Virus record (IMG/VR): IMGVR_UViG_3300010885_043803
Coordinates: 28,747 to 92,746 of that record
Origin: a virus
DNA: 64,000 bases
Direction: 5' to 3' (one strand)
Shown: piece after piece, positions 27,633 to 36,378 of the stretch
Layout: each line of letters starts with the position of its first letter
Position numbering within the stretch: the stretch's first letter is position 1
Notes under the pieces: model-generated
Database searches by the model: none
Told to the model about the DNA's origin: nothing
The model's input: only the letters and a program-made list of their open reading frames with translations
Translations under genes and position numbers: made by a program

Positions 27633-28819
27633 TGATATCTCCCATTGATATTTGCAGTTTTTGCGGCAAACACAAGGACAGTGTACAAAAATTAATAGTC
27701 AGTGACACCGTGGCCATTTGCAATGAATGTGTTGACTTGTGCCGGGACCTTCTCAAAGATATTGTACCCACAGAAGAAGTTGAATCTGCCATTGATCGTT
27801 CAGATCCCAGGATACTAAAAAAATATCTAGATGAATATGTTATTGGGCAAGACTCGGCCAAGGTTGTTCTTGCAGTAGCAGTCATTAATCATTACAAGCG
27901 ACTACAACGCAAAGAAACAGATCCCGAAGTTACAAAAGCCAATATTCTCATGCTTGGCCCCACTGGTTCGGGCAAAACATTGTTGGCACGTACAGTGGCC
28001 AAATATCTTGATGTACCTTTTGTTATTGCCGACGCCACAAGTATTACTGAAGCAGGCTACGTGGGCGATGACGTTGAAATGCTTATTGCTCGTTTGTATG
28101 CGGCATCGGGTAACAGTGTAGAAAAAACACAACGTGGAATTGTGTTTGTTGATGAAATTGATAAAATTGCTCGCAAAGGCGAAAGCGCAAGTATTACCCG
28201 TGATGTGTCGGGTGAAGGCGTGCAACAAGCATTGCTCAAGCTAGTTGAAGGTACTGTTTGCCGTATTCCGGCAACAGGCAACCGTAAGCATCCCAATAGT
28301 GACATGATTGAAATTGACACAGCTAATATTTTGTTCATTGCCGGCGGTGCATTTGTTGGGCTAGATTCAGTGATTCGCAGTCGAGTACATGGATCATCTA
28401 TTGGGTTTAGTAGTCTGGTAACTAAAAATATCGAAGTTAACCTTGCCGACGTTAGCCCCGACGACTTGGTTAAATTTGGCATGATCCCTGAGTTTGTAGG
28501 ACGTTTTCCGGTTGTGGTAAGTCTCAATGAGCTTGATCGTGCTGACTTGAATCGAATACTAGTAGAGGTAAAGAACAATTATATTGAGCAATATCGATGG
28601 TTATTTCAGCAAGACAACGTGGACTTTGAAATTACAGAAGATGCACGTTTTGCCTTGGTTGATCGAGCTATGACCACTGGCACTGGAGCTCGAGCATTGC
28701 ATAGTGAATTGGAGAGAGTTCTATTACCGCACATGTTTGATCTAGCACGTTATCGCAATGATGGTATCAAGACCCTGGTCATTGATCAGCAGTTGGTAAA
28801 TAATCCTAAAGCACTTTAA
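27632..28819 (+). CDS. clpX: ClpX ATPase, unfoldase of the ClpXP protease
   Basis: 395 residues. N-terminal zinc-binding domain (CSFCGK and CNECVDLC), Walker A GPTGSGKT (109-116), pore loop GYVG, Walker B FVDEIDKI, and an intact IGF loop (SSIGFSS) that docks on ClpP. It unfolds substrates and feeds them to ClpP; a phage clpP lies at 49286 and clpS at 29895. It could replace or compete with host ClpX and change substrate choice. Confidence 0.96.
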   Translation: MISPIDICSFCGKHKDSVQKLIVSDTVAICNECVDLCRDLLKDIVPTEEVESAIDRSDPRILKKYLDEYVIGQDSAKVVLAVAVINHYKRLQRKETDPEVTKANILMLGPTGSGKTLLARTVAKYLDVPFVIADATSITEAGYVGDDVEMLIARLYAASGNSVEKTQRGIVFVDEIDKIARKGESASITRDVSGEGVQQALLKLVEGTVCRIPATGNRKHPNSDMIEIDTANILFIAGGAFVGLDSVIRSRVHGSSIGFSSLVTKNIEVNLADVSPDDLVKFGMIPEFVGRFPVVVSLNELDRADLNRILVEVKNNYIEQYRWLFQQDNVDFEITEDARFALVDRAMTTGTGARALHSELERVLLPHMFDLARYRNDGIKTLVIDQQLVNNPKAL

Positions 28820-28833
28820 CGAAAGGATATATC

Positions 28834-29055
28834 TTGAAATTACATGGTAGAGCTGTAATAGTTTCAGACGGTAATGTAGAAAAAGCACTGCGCAAGTTTA
28901 AAAAGAAGATTGCAACTTCTGGGTTGTTGCAAGATCTAAGGGACAAAGAATTTTATGTAAAACCCACGACACGCCGTAAAACACAAAAAAGTCTTGCTAA
29001 AAAACGTTGGGAACGCTATGTCAACGGCCAACAACTCCCGCCAAAATTGTTTTAA
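28834..29055 (+). CDS. rpsU: ribosomal protein bS21
   Basis: 73 residues from a TTG start with a GAAAGGA site. GNVEKALRKFKKKIATSG, REF-like KEFYVKPTTRRK and a basic C-terminal tail are the bS21 signature. bS21 sits by the 16S 3' end, near the anti-Shine-Dalgarno sequence, and affects initiation. Ribosomal proteins, especially bS21, are known in some aquatic phages. It may take over host ribosomes and bias them to phage mRNAs. Confidence 0.92.
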   Translation: MKLHGRAVIVSDGNVEKALRKFKKKIATSGLLQDLRDKEFYVKPTTRRKTQKSLAKKRWERYVNGQQLPPKLF

Positions 29056-29309
29056 TGTATATTGAGTTTGAATTGCCCAACAGCAATGTGTCAACTTACG
29101 TAGCAGACCAACAATTATCTCGGGCACTAGTTGAGTGGTCAGAAAAATACAATATTCCTTACACTACCAAATTGGTCAAACTCAAAAAAAGAGTAACATT
29201 TAACGAAGATCGTTACTATGAGTTTTTTATACTAACTTGGGTACCAAAAACAAAACATAGTTTTTGGCTAAACTACCGAGTGATACGTGACCTAAATAAC
29301 AAACTTTAA
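29055..29309 (+). CDS. hypothetical protein
   Basis: 84 residues from the ATG overlapping the rpsU stop (TAATG). Mixed alpha/beta: MYIEFELPNSNVSTYVADQ, then basic strands (KLKKRVTFNEDRYYEFFIL). No family recognised; coupled to bS21. Confidence 0.6.
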   Translation: MYIEFELPNSNVSTYVADQQLSRALVEWSEKYNIPYTTKLVKLKKRVTFNEDRYYEFFILTWVPKTKHSFWLNYRVIRDLNNKL

Positions 29310-29322
29310 CATAGTTTTCGCG

Positions 29323-29396
29323 TATAATAAATAACAATGTAGCGCCGATGGTCGGGCTACACTTATAGTCAACTTGCTTATTAAAGGAGAAATGAC
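29323..29396 (+). promoter_or_regulatory. hsp20 promoter and structured leader
   Basis: A TATAAT (29323-29328) overlaps a TAAATA element (29328-29333); no good -35 is seen. Right after the expected start, TGTAGC (29338-29343) pairs with GCTACA (29356-29361). AACTTGCTTA then precedes AAAGGAG, an arrangement repeated before the phasin gene. A heat-responsive leader is possible but not shown. Confidence 0.45.
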
Positions 29397-29843
29397 ATGA
29401 CTAAAATCACATCTTTTGATCTAACCCCCTTCTACCGTACATCAATTGGCGTAGACCGCTTGTTTGATCGTATTATCAACCAAATTGATAATACGGCTAC
29501 AGCAGGCACTAACTATCCCCCATACAATATTGTAAAAACTGGTGAGCATACCTTTGAACTACAATTAGCATTGGCTGGGTTTACACAAGGCGAAGTTGAA
29601 ATCACTGTCAAAGATGGTGTAATTTCAATCACGGGCGAGAAGAAAACTTCAAGTCTGCCCGAAGGACATGAGTACTACTACCAGGGTATCAGTGCTCGTA
29701 AGTTCTTCCGTAGTTGGCCTTTGGGTGATTACGTGGAAGTTGTTGACGCTTTGATGCGTGATGGTATTTTAACTGTTCGTCTTGAACAACGAGTACCCGA
29801 TGCCATGAAACCGAAAACAATTGAGATCGCATATCAAAACTAA
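29397..29843 (+). CDS. small heat shock protein, Hsp20/IbpA family
   Basis: 148 residues. FDLTPFYRTSIGVDRLFDRI is the N-terminal arm of IbpA-type proteins; the alpha-crystallin domain follows (YNIVKTGEHTFELQLALAG, EVEITVKDGVISITGEK, ISARKFFRSWPLGDYVEV), and DGILTVRLEQ leads to the C-terminal tail. It holds unfolded proteins for refolding. Phage Hsp20 is known from cyanophages and may assist virion assembly. Strong AAAGGAG site. Confidence 0.93.
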   Translation: MTKITSFDLTPFYRTSIGVDRLFDRIINQIDNTATAGTNYPPYNIVKTGEHTFELQLALAGFTQGEVEITVKDGVISITGEKKTSSLPEGHEYYYQGISARKFFRSWPLGDYVEVVDALMRDGILTVRLEQRVPDAMKPKTIEIAYQN

Positions 29844-29861
29844 ACTTTAACGTAAATACAC

Positions 29862-29877
29862 GGGGGCTTCGGCCCCC
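29862..29877 (+). terminator. UUCG hairpin, probable terminator
   Basis: GGGGGC and GCCCCC close a TTCG tetraloop between hsp20 and clpS; only a weak T-run follows, so read-through into clpS is likely. Confidence 0.6.
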
Positions 29878-29894
29878 ATTTAAAAGGATTCGAA

Positions 29895-30209
29895 ATGTCG
29901 CAAGCTGAACCAAAAACACGCACACGACTTAGCCCAAATGTTGATATCAAAGAACCACCGTTGTATCGTGTGATTTATATAAATGACAACAAAACCACTG
30001 TGGATTTTGTAATTGGAAGTCTGATAGAGTTTTTTGATTATAACGAAAACACTGCTGAACAAATTACTATAAACATTCATGAAGCAGGATCGGCTATTGT
30101 TGCAGTTCTTCCTTATGAAATTGCTGAACAAAAAGGTATAGAAGTAACTGTGAGTGCTCGTGGTCGAGGATACCCGCTACAGATCAAGCTGGAACCCGAT
30201 ACAGCTTAA
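29895..30209 (+). CDS. clpS: ClpS adaptor (N-end rule)
   Basis: 104 residues. YRVIYINDNKTTVDFVIGSL contains the ND and Thr residues of the N-degron pocket, and INIHEAGSAIVAVLPYEIAE the conserved His and the ClpA-contact surface, as in ClpS. ClpS hands N-degron proteins to ClpAP. The window has no ClpA, only ClpX and ClpP, so the phage ClpS must use host ClpA, or has another partner. Converges with the following minus-strand gene. Confidence 0.9.
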   Translation: MSQAEPKTRTRLSPNVDIKEPPLYRVIYINDNKTTVDFVIGSLIEFFDYNENTAEQITINIHEAGSAIVAVLPYEIAEQKGIEVTVSARGRGYPLQIKLEPDTA

Positions 30210-30991
30210 AGTTCTACTCGTCGTGGATAGTAGGCTACTTGGCGAAACTCTGTGTCTCCCCTACCGCGGCAGTTGTTGACATATCGTACCCCATCAATAA
30301 CTGAGTCAATTACACCATGGTAGTGGCCTATGCACCATGTTTTGATTTTGTTTTCGGTGTCAGCAGAAAATATGTTTTGCAGTCGTGTGTTGCCCATGAT
30401 ATTCATTCTGTAGGTGCCATCAAGTAAAGTATCATGTTCAACTAACTTAAACATTGGAATCGTATGAGTTACAATTACAATTTCTTTAATATCGGGGTGC
30501 ATTTGTAATCTTGACACTGATCTACACAAGTATTCGGCCTCGGAAGTGGCTAGTCCGTCAATGATATATGGAACAATTTCGTTACACTTGTATTGATCGC
30601 AGAACCATTTAAAACTTTGATACGTGTCAATGCTGGGATCAAAGTTCCAGTCCCACCAACCATTTGTGCCTAAAAACGCCACACCATTGTATACTACAAC
30701 ATTATCATGCAAGTAAACACATCCATCGACACTGTTGACTATTTCATGAATACGTTCGGGACCATGAGCTAAATCATCCCAGTTATGTTTGTGTTCTTCG
30801 TTGCCATCTATAAAAATAGTAAGTTTATAGCACTTGCTAATTTTTTCAAGTGTGGTTTTCAGCACTGTGGGGTCACGAGCAACATCACCTGCAACAACGC
30901 ATATTGGACTAGTGGCTTGCCCACTCCACTCAAACTCAGTGTCCCAAGTTTCGATATGCAAATCAGAAATAAGATCAAACGCAATTTTCAT
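30206..30991 (-). CDS. calcineurin-like metallophosphoesterase
   Basis: About 261 residues from the second of two ATGs. FDLISDLHIE (DxH), VVAGDVARD (GD), IDGNEEHK (GN-E-H), IVTHTIPM and CIGHYHG give the full dinuclear metal site. Substrates of the family include nucleotides, phosphoproteins and phospholipids; none can be chosen here. A TTAAATA element lies just upstream in leaderless position. Convergent with clpS, divergent with the next gene. Confidence 0.85.
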   Translation of the reverse strand: MKIAFDLISDLHIETWDTEFEWSGQATSPICVVAGDVARDPTVLKTTLEKISKCYKLTIFIDGNEEHKHNWDDLAHGPERIHEIVNSVDGCVYLHDNVVVYNGVAFLGTNGWWDWNFDPSIDTYQSFKWFCDQYKCNEIVPYIIDGLATSEAEYLCRSVSRLQMHPDIKEIVIVTHTIPMFKLVEHDTLLDGTYRMNIMGNTRLQNIFSADTENKIKTWCIGHYHGVIDSVIDGVRYVNNCRGRGDTEFRQVAYYPRRVEL

Positions 30992-30997
30992 CATACA

Positions 30998-31003
30998 TAT
31001 TTA
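30998..31003 (-). promoter_or_regulatory. TAAATA late-type element, leaderless position
   Basis: TTAAATA on the minus strand ends 6 bases before the ATG at 30991, and 3 before the ATG at 30994. Confidence 0.4.
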
Positions 31004-31017
31004 AAAGGAATTTAAAC

Positions 31018-31398
31018 ATGAACATAATATTTGGCAAAGACGCCACTGTCGCAGTAAGCGAGAAGTATATTGTATTAGAACTAGACTCAGTTAAGATACC
31101 AGGACTGTCAGAAGTTATTCCAGCATACTGTTTGTTAGATGCACAAAAAATTCCACTGACTGAAGTAGTAACATTGGACCAATTTCGTGACCTGCATGTT
31201 AACTTGATTAAAAATTATCGACTACAAAACTGGAAGTATTGCACTGATGCGATTGATCATCTCAAAGGTAAATGGTCAGGCGAGTTGGATAGCTTTTATA
31301 CTATGTTACTTGAAAGAATTGAAGACTTTAAAATCAACCCGCCTGGCGACACCTGGGATTGGACTATTTCCGGCGGCATGTCAACAGCATCTGTCTAA
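31018..31398 (+). CDS. hypothetical protein
   Basis: 126 residues with an AAAAGGA site; begins MNIIFGKDATVAVSEKYIVL. Mixed alpha/beta, no membrane segment, acidic. Divergent from the metallophosphoesterase gene and convergent with the next, which it overlaps by 35 bases. Unknown family. Confidence 0.6.
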   Translation: MNIIFGKDATVAVSEKYIVLELDSVKIPGLSEVIPAYCLLDAQKIPLTEVVTLDQFRDLHVNLIKNYRLQNWKYCTDAIDHLKGKWSGELDSFYTMLLERIEDFKINPPGDTWDWTISGGMSTASV

Positions 31399-32677
31399 GT
31401 TGTTGTTGGGTATTCTGATCGTGGAACTTCATCAGTAACACATCTTGTAAATTTGGATCCTTGCTGGCCAGTTTTCTAAATTCAATCCACCTTTGACCTT
31501 GCTTGTGTTGTTGGCAGTGTGTTTTTGCAATTGCATAATTGTCTAAAAACTCTTGAATAATTGATTTTGAAAACTCTTCAGAGAAAAACAAGTCTCGGTT
31601 ATGCTTGGTTATTTTGTTAAGTTCCAAGTCAAGAGACTGTTTTTGTTCGGCAGTTAGACTTGTAATGTCTTTCATGACCTTGACAATTTTATGTAAACGT
31701 TTGACCGGGTCAATTTCTAGATCATAAGATTCGTCAATCAAGTCACCAAATGTTTTAAATCCGTATCTGCGCAGATAGTCAAGACTGGCATGTGTGGCAG
31801 CAAGTATAAACGGTTTCCCGCATGCTATTGGACGTAGTATTTTTTCAGTTAGCTGTAATCTTGGATCATCATACAATGTTTCAAGCACAACATCAAACCA
31901 ACATTCATTGTAATCTAGACTAGAGTAATCGGCACTGGATGTTGCAAATGATAAGTTTTGTTCTAATACTTCAAGGTCTCTAGTGGAACGAAAGTCTGTG
32001 TTACGGTACTGATGATCATGATAATGTACACCGTTGTCGATTGGATTAAATTTAATTTTGCTTGTGGTGTCAAGCCTGTTCTCTAACACCAAGCTTGTAA
32101 ACAACAACCGATACTCTCTAGTACCAGACCAAGCACGATTGTAAATGTTAAAATCATACTGGTAACTGCTGTTGCTACGATCAAGCTTTGAGTCATGTTG
32201 TGCATATCGATACCAGTCTCGGGCAATTATTGCATGAGCCCACCAGTAGACACCTACTAGACCCACAGCTTCGTACTTTGCGACTTCGGGGCTTCTAAGC
32301 TCGCTGTGTAGCAGTATGTTTTTATCATAGAGTGTGCTATTTCGGTGCATGAACCCAATGTTTAACTGGCTCCAGTTATCAATAACCCTGGGACTTTTTA
32401 AAAATGTATTATTAGCACTTGGTGAGAAACGATCAAACCAGGCCGGCATGTGTTTGGCAACGTACTCGGGGGTATAAAAATCAAAATTAAGAGGTTCTTG
32501 ATCATGCACGACTACCAACAACGAATTCATCCATTCTGCCCAAGTTTGAGTAGGCAATTCAACAACATCAATATCTTCAAGATTTCTACTGCCTGGTGGA
32601 TTAAAGTGATAAATTATCGTATAGTGGTCTAATTGATCACTAAGATAATCATACATTTGACTAAAAGGAATATTCAT
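31364..32677 (-). CDS. glycosyltransferase-like protein, family A (paralogue 1)
   Basis: 437 residues. Its C-terminal half has LTEKILRPIACGKPFILAAT, then a pattern with RRYGFKTFGDLIDESYDLE. Three other proteins here (encoded at 40951, 47329 and 48306) share the order 'EK-hydrophobic-(R/K)P...(K/R)...GF(K/A)TF'. The arrangement recalls the donor-binding half of fucosyl- and exostosin-type glycosyltransferases. Its start codon shares the palindrome TTCATGAA with the divergent gene. Activity is inferred. Confidence 0.6.
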   Translation of the reverse strand: MNIPFSQMYDYLSDQLDHYTIIYHFNPPGSRNLEDIDVVELPTQTWAEWMNSLLVVVHDQEPLNFDFYTPEYVAKHMPAWFDRFSPSANNTFLKSPRVIDNWSQLNIGFMHRNSTLYDKNILLHSELRSPEVAKYEAVGLVGVYWWAHAIIARDWYRYAQHDSKLDRSNSSYQYDFNIYNRAWSGTREYRLLFTSLVLENRLDTTSKIKFNPIDNGVHYHDHQYRNTDFRSTRDLEVLEQNLSFATSSADYSSLDYNECWFDVVLETLYDDPRLQLTEKILRPIACGKPFILAATHASLDYLRRYGFKTFGDLIDESYDLEIDPVKRLHKIVKVMKDITSLTAEQKQSLDLELNKITKHNRDLFFSEEFSKSIIQEFLDNYAIAKTHCQQHKQGQRWIEFRKLASKDPNLQDVLLMKFHDQNTQQQLRQMLLTCRRK

Positions 32678-33920
32678 GAATAACAATGTAATTGGTTTCG
32701 TTGGACTCGGTAAATTGGGTCTTGATTGCGCCGAAGTTTTCGCCGAGCACTACACTACAGTAGGCTATGATATTTACCCACGCATGAGCGACAGTGTCAG
32801 AGTTTTAGACACCATTGGTGATGTAACTCGCGAGTCCGATTGGATATTCATCGCAGTACCAACACCGCACACAGAAGGCTATGACGGAAGTGTTCCAAGT
32901 AGTCACATGGAACCAAAAGATTTTGGGCATGAAGCAGTGGAATCAGTATTGATTGAAATCAACAAGCATGCCGACAAGCCCAAAAATATTGTTTTAATTT
33001 CTACAGTATTGCCAGGAACCACATCACGATACTTTGAAAAGCTCATTGATAAACAACACAACTTTTTCTACAATCCTTATCTAATTGCCATGGGCAGTGT
33101 AAAGTGGGACATGGTCAACCCAGAAATGGTCATGATTGGTACACGTAACGACAACAAAGAGCTGGCACAACAACTCATTGACATTTACAAACCACTGATG
33201 AAAAACAATCCACGATATATCACAGGAACGTGGGAAGAGTGTGAAGCTATTAAAATTTTCTACAACACATTCATCAGCGCCAAAGTGGGCTTGGTTAACA
33301 TGATCCAAGACTTTGCACTCAAAATTGGCAATATCAATGTTGACGTAGTTACTGACGCATTGGCACAGAGCAACATGCGTATCATGGGACCCAAATACAT
33401 GACTGCTGGCATGGGAGATGCAGGTGCATGTCATCCACGAGACAACATTGCCTTGCGTTGGCTTGCACAAGAGTATGACATTGGTTATGACTTGTTTGAC
33501 ACCATCATGCATGCTCGCGAAATTCAAGCCAAAAATCTTGCTCTGTTCTTGGTTAACCAAGCCAAGGAACACAACTTGCCAATAGTGATACACGGTAAGG
33601 CATATAAACCAAATGTTCCTTATTGCATTGGTAGCTATAGTACCTTGGTTGGTTACTATGTGAAAGAAGCCGGGCAGGGTGTGGTATATGTTGACCCGCT
33701 AGCGGACGACCCAACTGAAGTTGTCAGCGACATTAACGGCCCAGCAGTTATTTTGATGGCACACAATCGTACCATCACCTTTGGCTACACCGGAGAACAA
33801 GCATCTGATCCTGATTATTTCCAATTCAAGGCCGGATCTGTCATTGTTGATCCATTCCGTCGAGAATCTGATCGAGTAGGGATGACTGTGATTCATTATG
33901 GCAACACACGAAATACGTAA
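32676..33920 (+). CDS. nucleotide-sugar dehydrogenase, UDP-glucose/GDP-mannose family
   Basis: 414 residues. IGFVGLGKLGLD is the N-terminal NAD-binding loop; STVLPGTTSRYFEKL and MGDAGACHPRDNIAL (catalytic Cys, usually in GxCxPKD) mark the family, and GKAYKPNVP fits the C-terminal domain. It oxidises a nucleotide sugar to its uronic acid. Ribosome site AAAAGGAATATTC lies within the divergent gene. The neighbours suggest glycan synthesis. The donor sugar cannot be told by eye. Confidence 0.85.
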   Translation: MNNNVIGFVGLGKLGLDCAEVFAEHYTTVGYDIYPRMSDSVRVLDTIGDVTRESDWIFIAVPTPHTEGYDGSVPSSHMEPKDFGHEAVESVLIEINKHADKPKNIVLISTVLPGTTSRYFEKLIDKQHNFFYNPYLIAMGSVKWDMVNPEMVMIGTRNDNKELAQQLIDIYKPLMKNNPRYITGTWEECEAIKIFYNTFISAKVGLVNMIQDFALKIGNINVDVVTDALAQSNMRIMGPKYMTAGMGDAGACHPRDNIALRWLAQEYDIGYDLFDTIMHAREIQAKNLALFLVNQAKEHNLPIVIHGKAYKPNVPYCIGSYSTLVGYYVKEAGQGVVYVDPLADDPTEVVSDINGPAVILMAHNRTITFGYTGEQASDPDYFQFKAGSVIVDPFRRESDRVGMTVIHYGNTRNT

Positions 33921-34416
33921 GTTAAAAATTAACAAGTTCTGGGATGATGAATTTAAATCTCTTGACTATGTAAACGAAGAGTTCAATGATCTTGACAGTG
34001 TAAAAAATTGGATTGACATTGGGTATCCCAACAAGTTTACTGGGGACATGTGTGACATGCGCAGTCCCCAACCAAGTTGGAATTCAACTTTTATCAAATA
34101 CTTTGAAGAACTTGGCTGGAAAGACATTGGAACTAGTTACTATCGCATGATGCCCGGTACTGTGTTGCCAACACACAGTGATTTGTATATCAAGTACATA
34201 GATTTGTTTAACTTACATGGCAAAGAAAGTACCATACACAGAGCCATTGTATTTTTAGAAGATTGGAAACCGGGTCATTACTTTGAAGGATGCGGCAAAC
34301 CAACAGTTGAATGGGCAGCCGGGGATGGTGTAGTGTGGGCATATGATGCTCCTCATCTGGCCGCCAACATTGGTCTTGAACCTCGATATACATTGCAAAT
34401 TACTGGACACATATGA
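33898..34416 (+). CDS. 2-oxoglutarate/Fe(II) oxygenase-like protein
   Basis: 172 residues. TVLPTHSDLYIKY carries an HxD, and HLAANIGLEPRYTLQITG a distal His and Arg, the usual iron and 2-oxoglutarate binding set on a jelly-roll fold. Such enzymes hydroxylate amino acids, peptides or sugars. It overlaps the dehydrogenase and the amidinotransferase, suggesting a shared modification pathway. Confidence 0.7.
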   Translation: MATHEIRKLKINKFWDDEFKSLDYVNEEFNDLDSVKNWIDIGYPNKFTGDMCDMRSPQPSWNSTFIKYFEELGWKDIGTSYYRMMPGTVLPTHSDLYIKYIDLFNLHGKESTIHRAIVFLEDWKPGHYFEGCGKPTVEWAAGDGVVWAYDAPHLAANIGLEPRYTLQITGHI

Positions 34417-35330
34417 TTTCAAGCTATAACGAATGGGATCGTCTTAAACGAATAGTTGTTGGCTCGGCGACTGATGCAAACTGGCCTGTGTATGATCCCG
34501 TGTTTGCCAAAGAGGCTGAAAAAACTACTTGGAAAGAATCCCCAGTTCCGCGTGGGCCAGTATCACAATACATAATCGATGAAGCCAACGAAGATTTAGA
34601 TAATCTGGCAAGCACTCTGACAAGCTTGGGAGTAGATGTTGTGCGGCCTGATCCACTTAACTTTCAATCGCATGATGGCATGTACAATTATTGTCCACGT
34701 GACAGACTGCTTGTACATGGATCAACTATAGTTGATCCTGCTATGATGTATCCTTGTAGGGATATGGAATTGCAATGCTATCATGACATTGTGGACGAAG
34801 CAGAACACTATTACTTTATGCCTAGAAATGAAGGCTTTGTTTTAGATGCAGCCAACGTGTGTCGGTTGGACGATAAGATGTTGTTCCTAGAATCAGCCAG
34901 TGGTAATCGCAAAGCCTACGAATGGTTGTGCGACGTGTTTCCAAATGTTGAAATTGAAATATGCAATTTTTATGCAGGAGTACACATTGACTCAACCATT
35001 GTGCCCTTGCGCGAAGGGGTGGTCATGCTCAATGCCAGTCGTGTAAATTTTGATACGGTGCCCCGAGTATTTGATGGATGGCACAAAATTTGGGTAAACG
35101 ATGTAGTAGCACAAGAGTTTCACAAGTATCCATATGCGTCAAAATGGATAGCAATGAACATGTTGGTAGTTGATCCTCACACAATTATTTGTGATCAGCA
35201 CCAAACTGAATTGATCAAAACACTTAAAAGTTATCGATTTGAAGTTATACCAATGGAATTGCGTCATAGTCGTACCCTGGGCGGTGGATTTCATTGTGTT
35301 ACACTAGATTTATGGAGAGAGCATGTTTGA
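34413..35330 (+). CDS. amidinotransferase-like protein (pentein fold)
   Basis: 305 residues. Pentein signatures: FVLDAANVCRLDDKMLFL, YAGVHIDSTIVPLREGV (catalytic His-x-Asp) and the end SRTLGGGFHCVTLDLW with the catalytic Cys. Closest in kind to glycine or inosamine-phosphate amidinotransferases, which move the amidino group of arginine to an amine. It is coupled to a 2OG oxygenase, so a guanidino-containing product is possible. Arginine deiminase-type hydrolysis is the alternative. Confidence 0.85.
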   Translation: MISSYNEWDRLKRIVVGSATDANWPVYDPVFAKEAEKTTWKESPVPRGPVSQYIIDEANEDLDNLASTLTSLGVDVVRPDPLNFQSHDGMYNYCPRDRLLVHGSTIVDPAMMYPCRDMELQCYHDIVDEAEHYYFMPRNEGFVLDAANVCRLDDKMLFLESASGNRKAYEWLCDVFPNVEIEICNFYAGVHIDSTIVPLREGVVMLNASRVNFDTVPRVFDGWHKIWVNDVVAQEFHKYPYASKWIAMNMLVVDPHTIICDQHQTELIKTLKSYRFEVIPMELRHSRTLGGGFHCVTLDLWREHV

Positions 35331-36378
35331 TACAAATCAACTAGAAAAATTAATCGAAACTGAAATAAAAAAAGCAGTTGATCAAATAATAATTCGTACA
35401 CTAGATAATTTGTCGGTGGATCCAAACTGGATTGCTAGACTTGAAAAAATTATAGCGCAAAGTTACAAACAAAAAGTTTCAGAGCATCTGAGCGGTATAG
35501 ACATTGACTCACAAATTGTTGACTATATTGAAACTGGAGTAGATCGCTGGGCTCATAAATTTCGACAAAATTTTCAAACAAATGGCATCACTGATACCGC
35601 AACCAGTACACAACTTTCAGTTGAAGATGGGTTGGTTGTTGTTGAGAACCAACTGGCTGCCACTGGATTGCACGTTGGCAACGATGCCAGTATAAATGGC
35701 ACATTGGATGTCAATAACCTTATTCTTCGTGGGACTGTAAACGTTGATAATCATTCATGGAATGAATTATCAACTAAAGCAGCCAACAAAACATTGGCAT
35801 TACTAACCGCGCAATGGAAAACAGAGTTAGCGCAAGCCACTCTAGAACATGCAAAAACTTCGGGTATTAATTTTAAATCAGTTTTTATAGATGACAAGCC
35901 GCTGGTCAAAGATGACACTTTAAATGCAGGGATTAGAAAGACCAACATTGAGACTGTTGGTACTTTGAATAATTTGAGAACTAGCGGGACTACAAATTTA
36001 AGCAACACTCTCACTGTGGTTGATAACCGTATTGGCGTAAATACTGAACATCCCGAAATGGCGTTGAGTGTATGGGATGAGGAAGTGGCATTGGTGGCTG
36101 GTAAACTCAGCAAGGATCATGCATACATTGGTACCAGCAGACCACAAACGTTATCCATTGGTGTAAATCGTAACAAGAGTATTGACATCAACAGCGATGG
36201 GTTGGTTACTGTACAGCAATTTAGAATTGACCGTTGGCAAATTGGACATACAAATCAAGCGCCGAGCTGGAGTGGTACTCGAGGTGATATCATGTTTAAC
36301 AACGATCCCAAACCAGAACAGCCACCAGGCTGGGTGTGTTTGGGTGGATTTCGTTGGCAATCTTTATGGAATAAGTAA
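35323..36378 (+). CDS. tail fibre-like structural protein
   Basis: 351 residues. A coiled N-terminus is followed by fibre-type repeats; VDNRIGVNTEHPEMALSVWD is the 'IGIGT.P...L.V' motif common in phage fibre tips, and the end GDIMFNNDPKPEQPPGWVCL is a typical C-terminal fibre cap. Probably trimeric and receptor-binding. Overlaps both neighbours. Confidence 0.8.
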   Translation: MFDTNQLEKLIETEIKKAVDQIIIRTLDNLSVDPNWIARLEKIIAQSYKQKVSEHLSGIDIDSQIVDYIETGVDRWAHKFRQNFQTNGITDTATSTQLSVEDGLVVVENQLAATGLHVGNDASINGTLDVNNLILRGTVNVDNHSWNELSTKAANKTLALLTAQWKTELAQATLEHAKTSGINFKSVFIDDKPLVKDDTLNAGIRKTNIETVGTLNNLRTSGTTNLSNTLTVVDNRIGVNTEHPEMALSVWDEEVALVAGKLSKDHAYIGTSRPQTLSIGVNRNKSIDINSDGLVTVQQFRIDRWQIGHTNQAPSWSGTRGDIMFNNDPKPEQPPGWVCLGGFRWQSLWNK

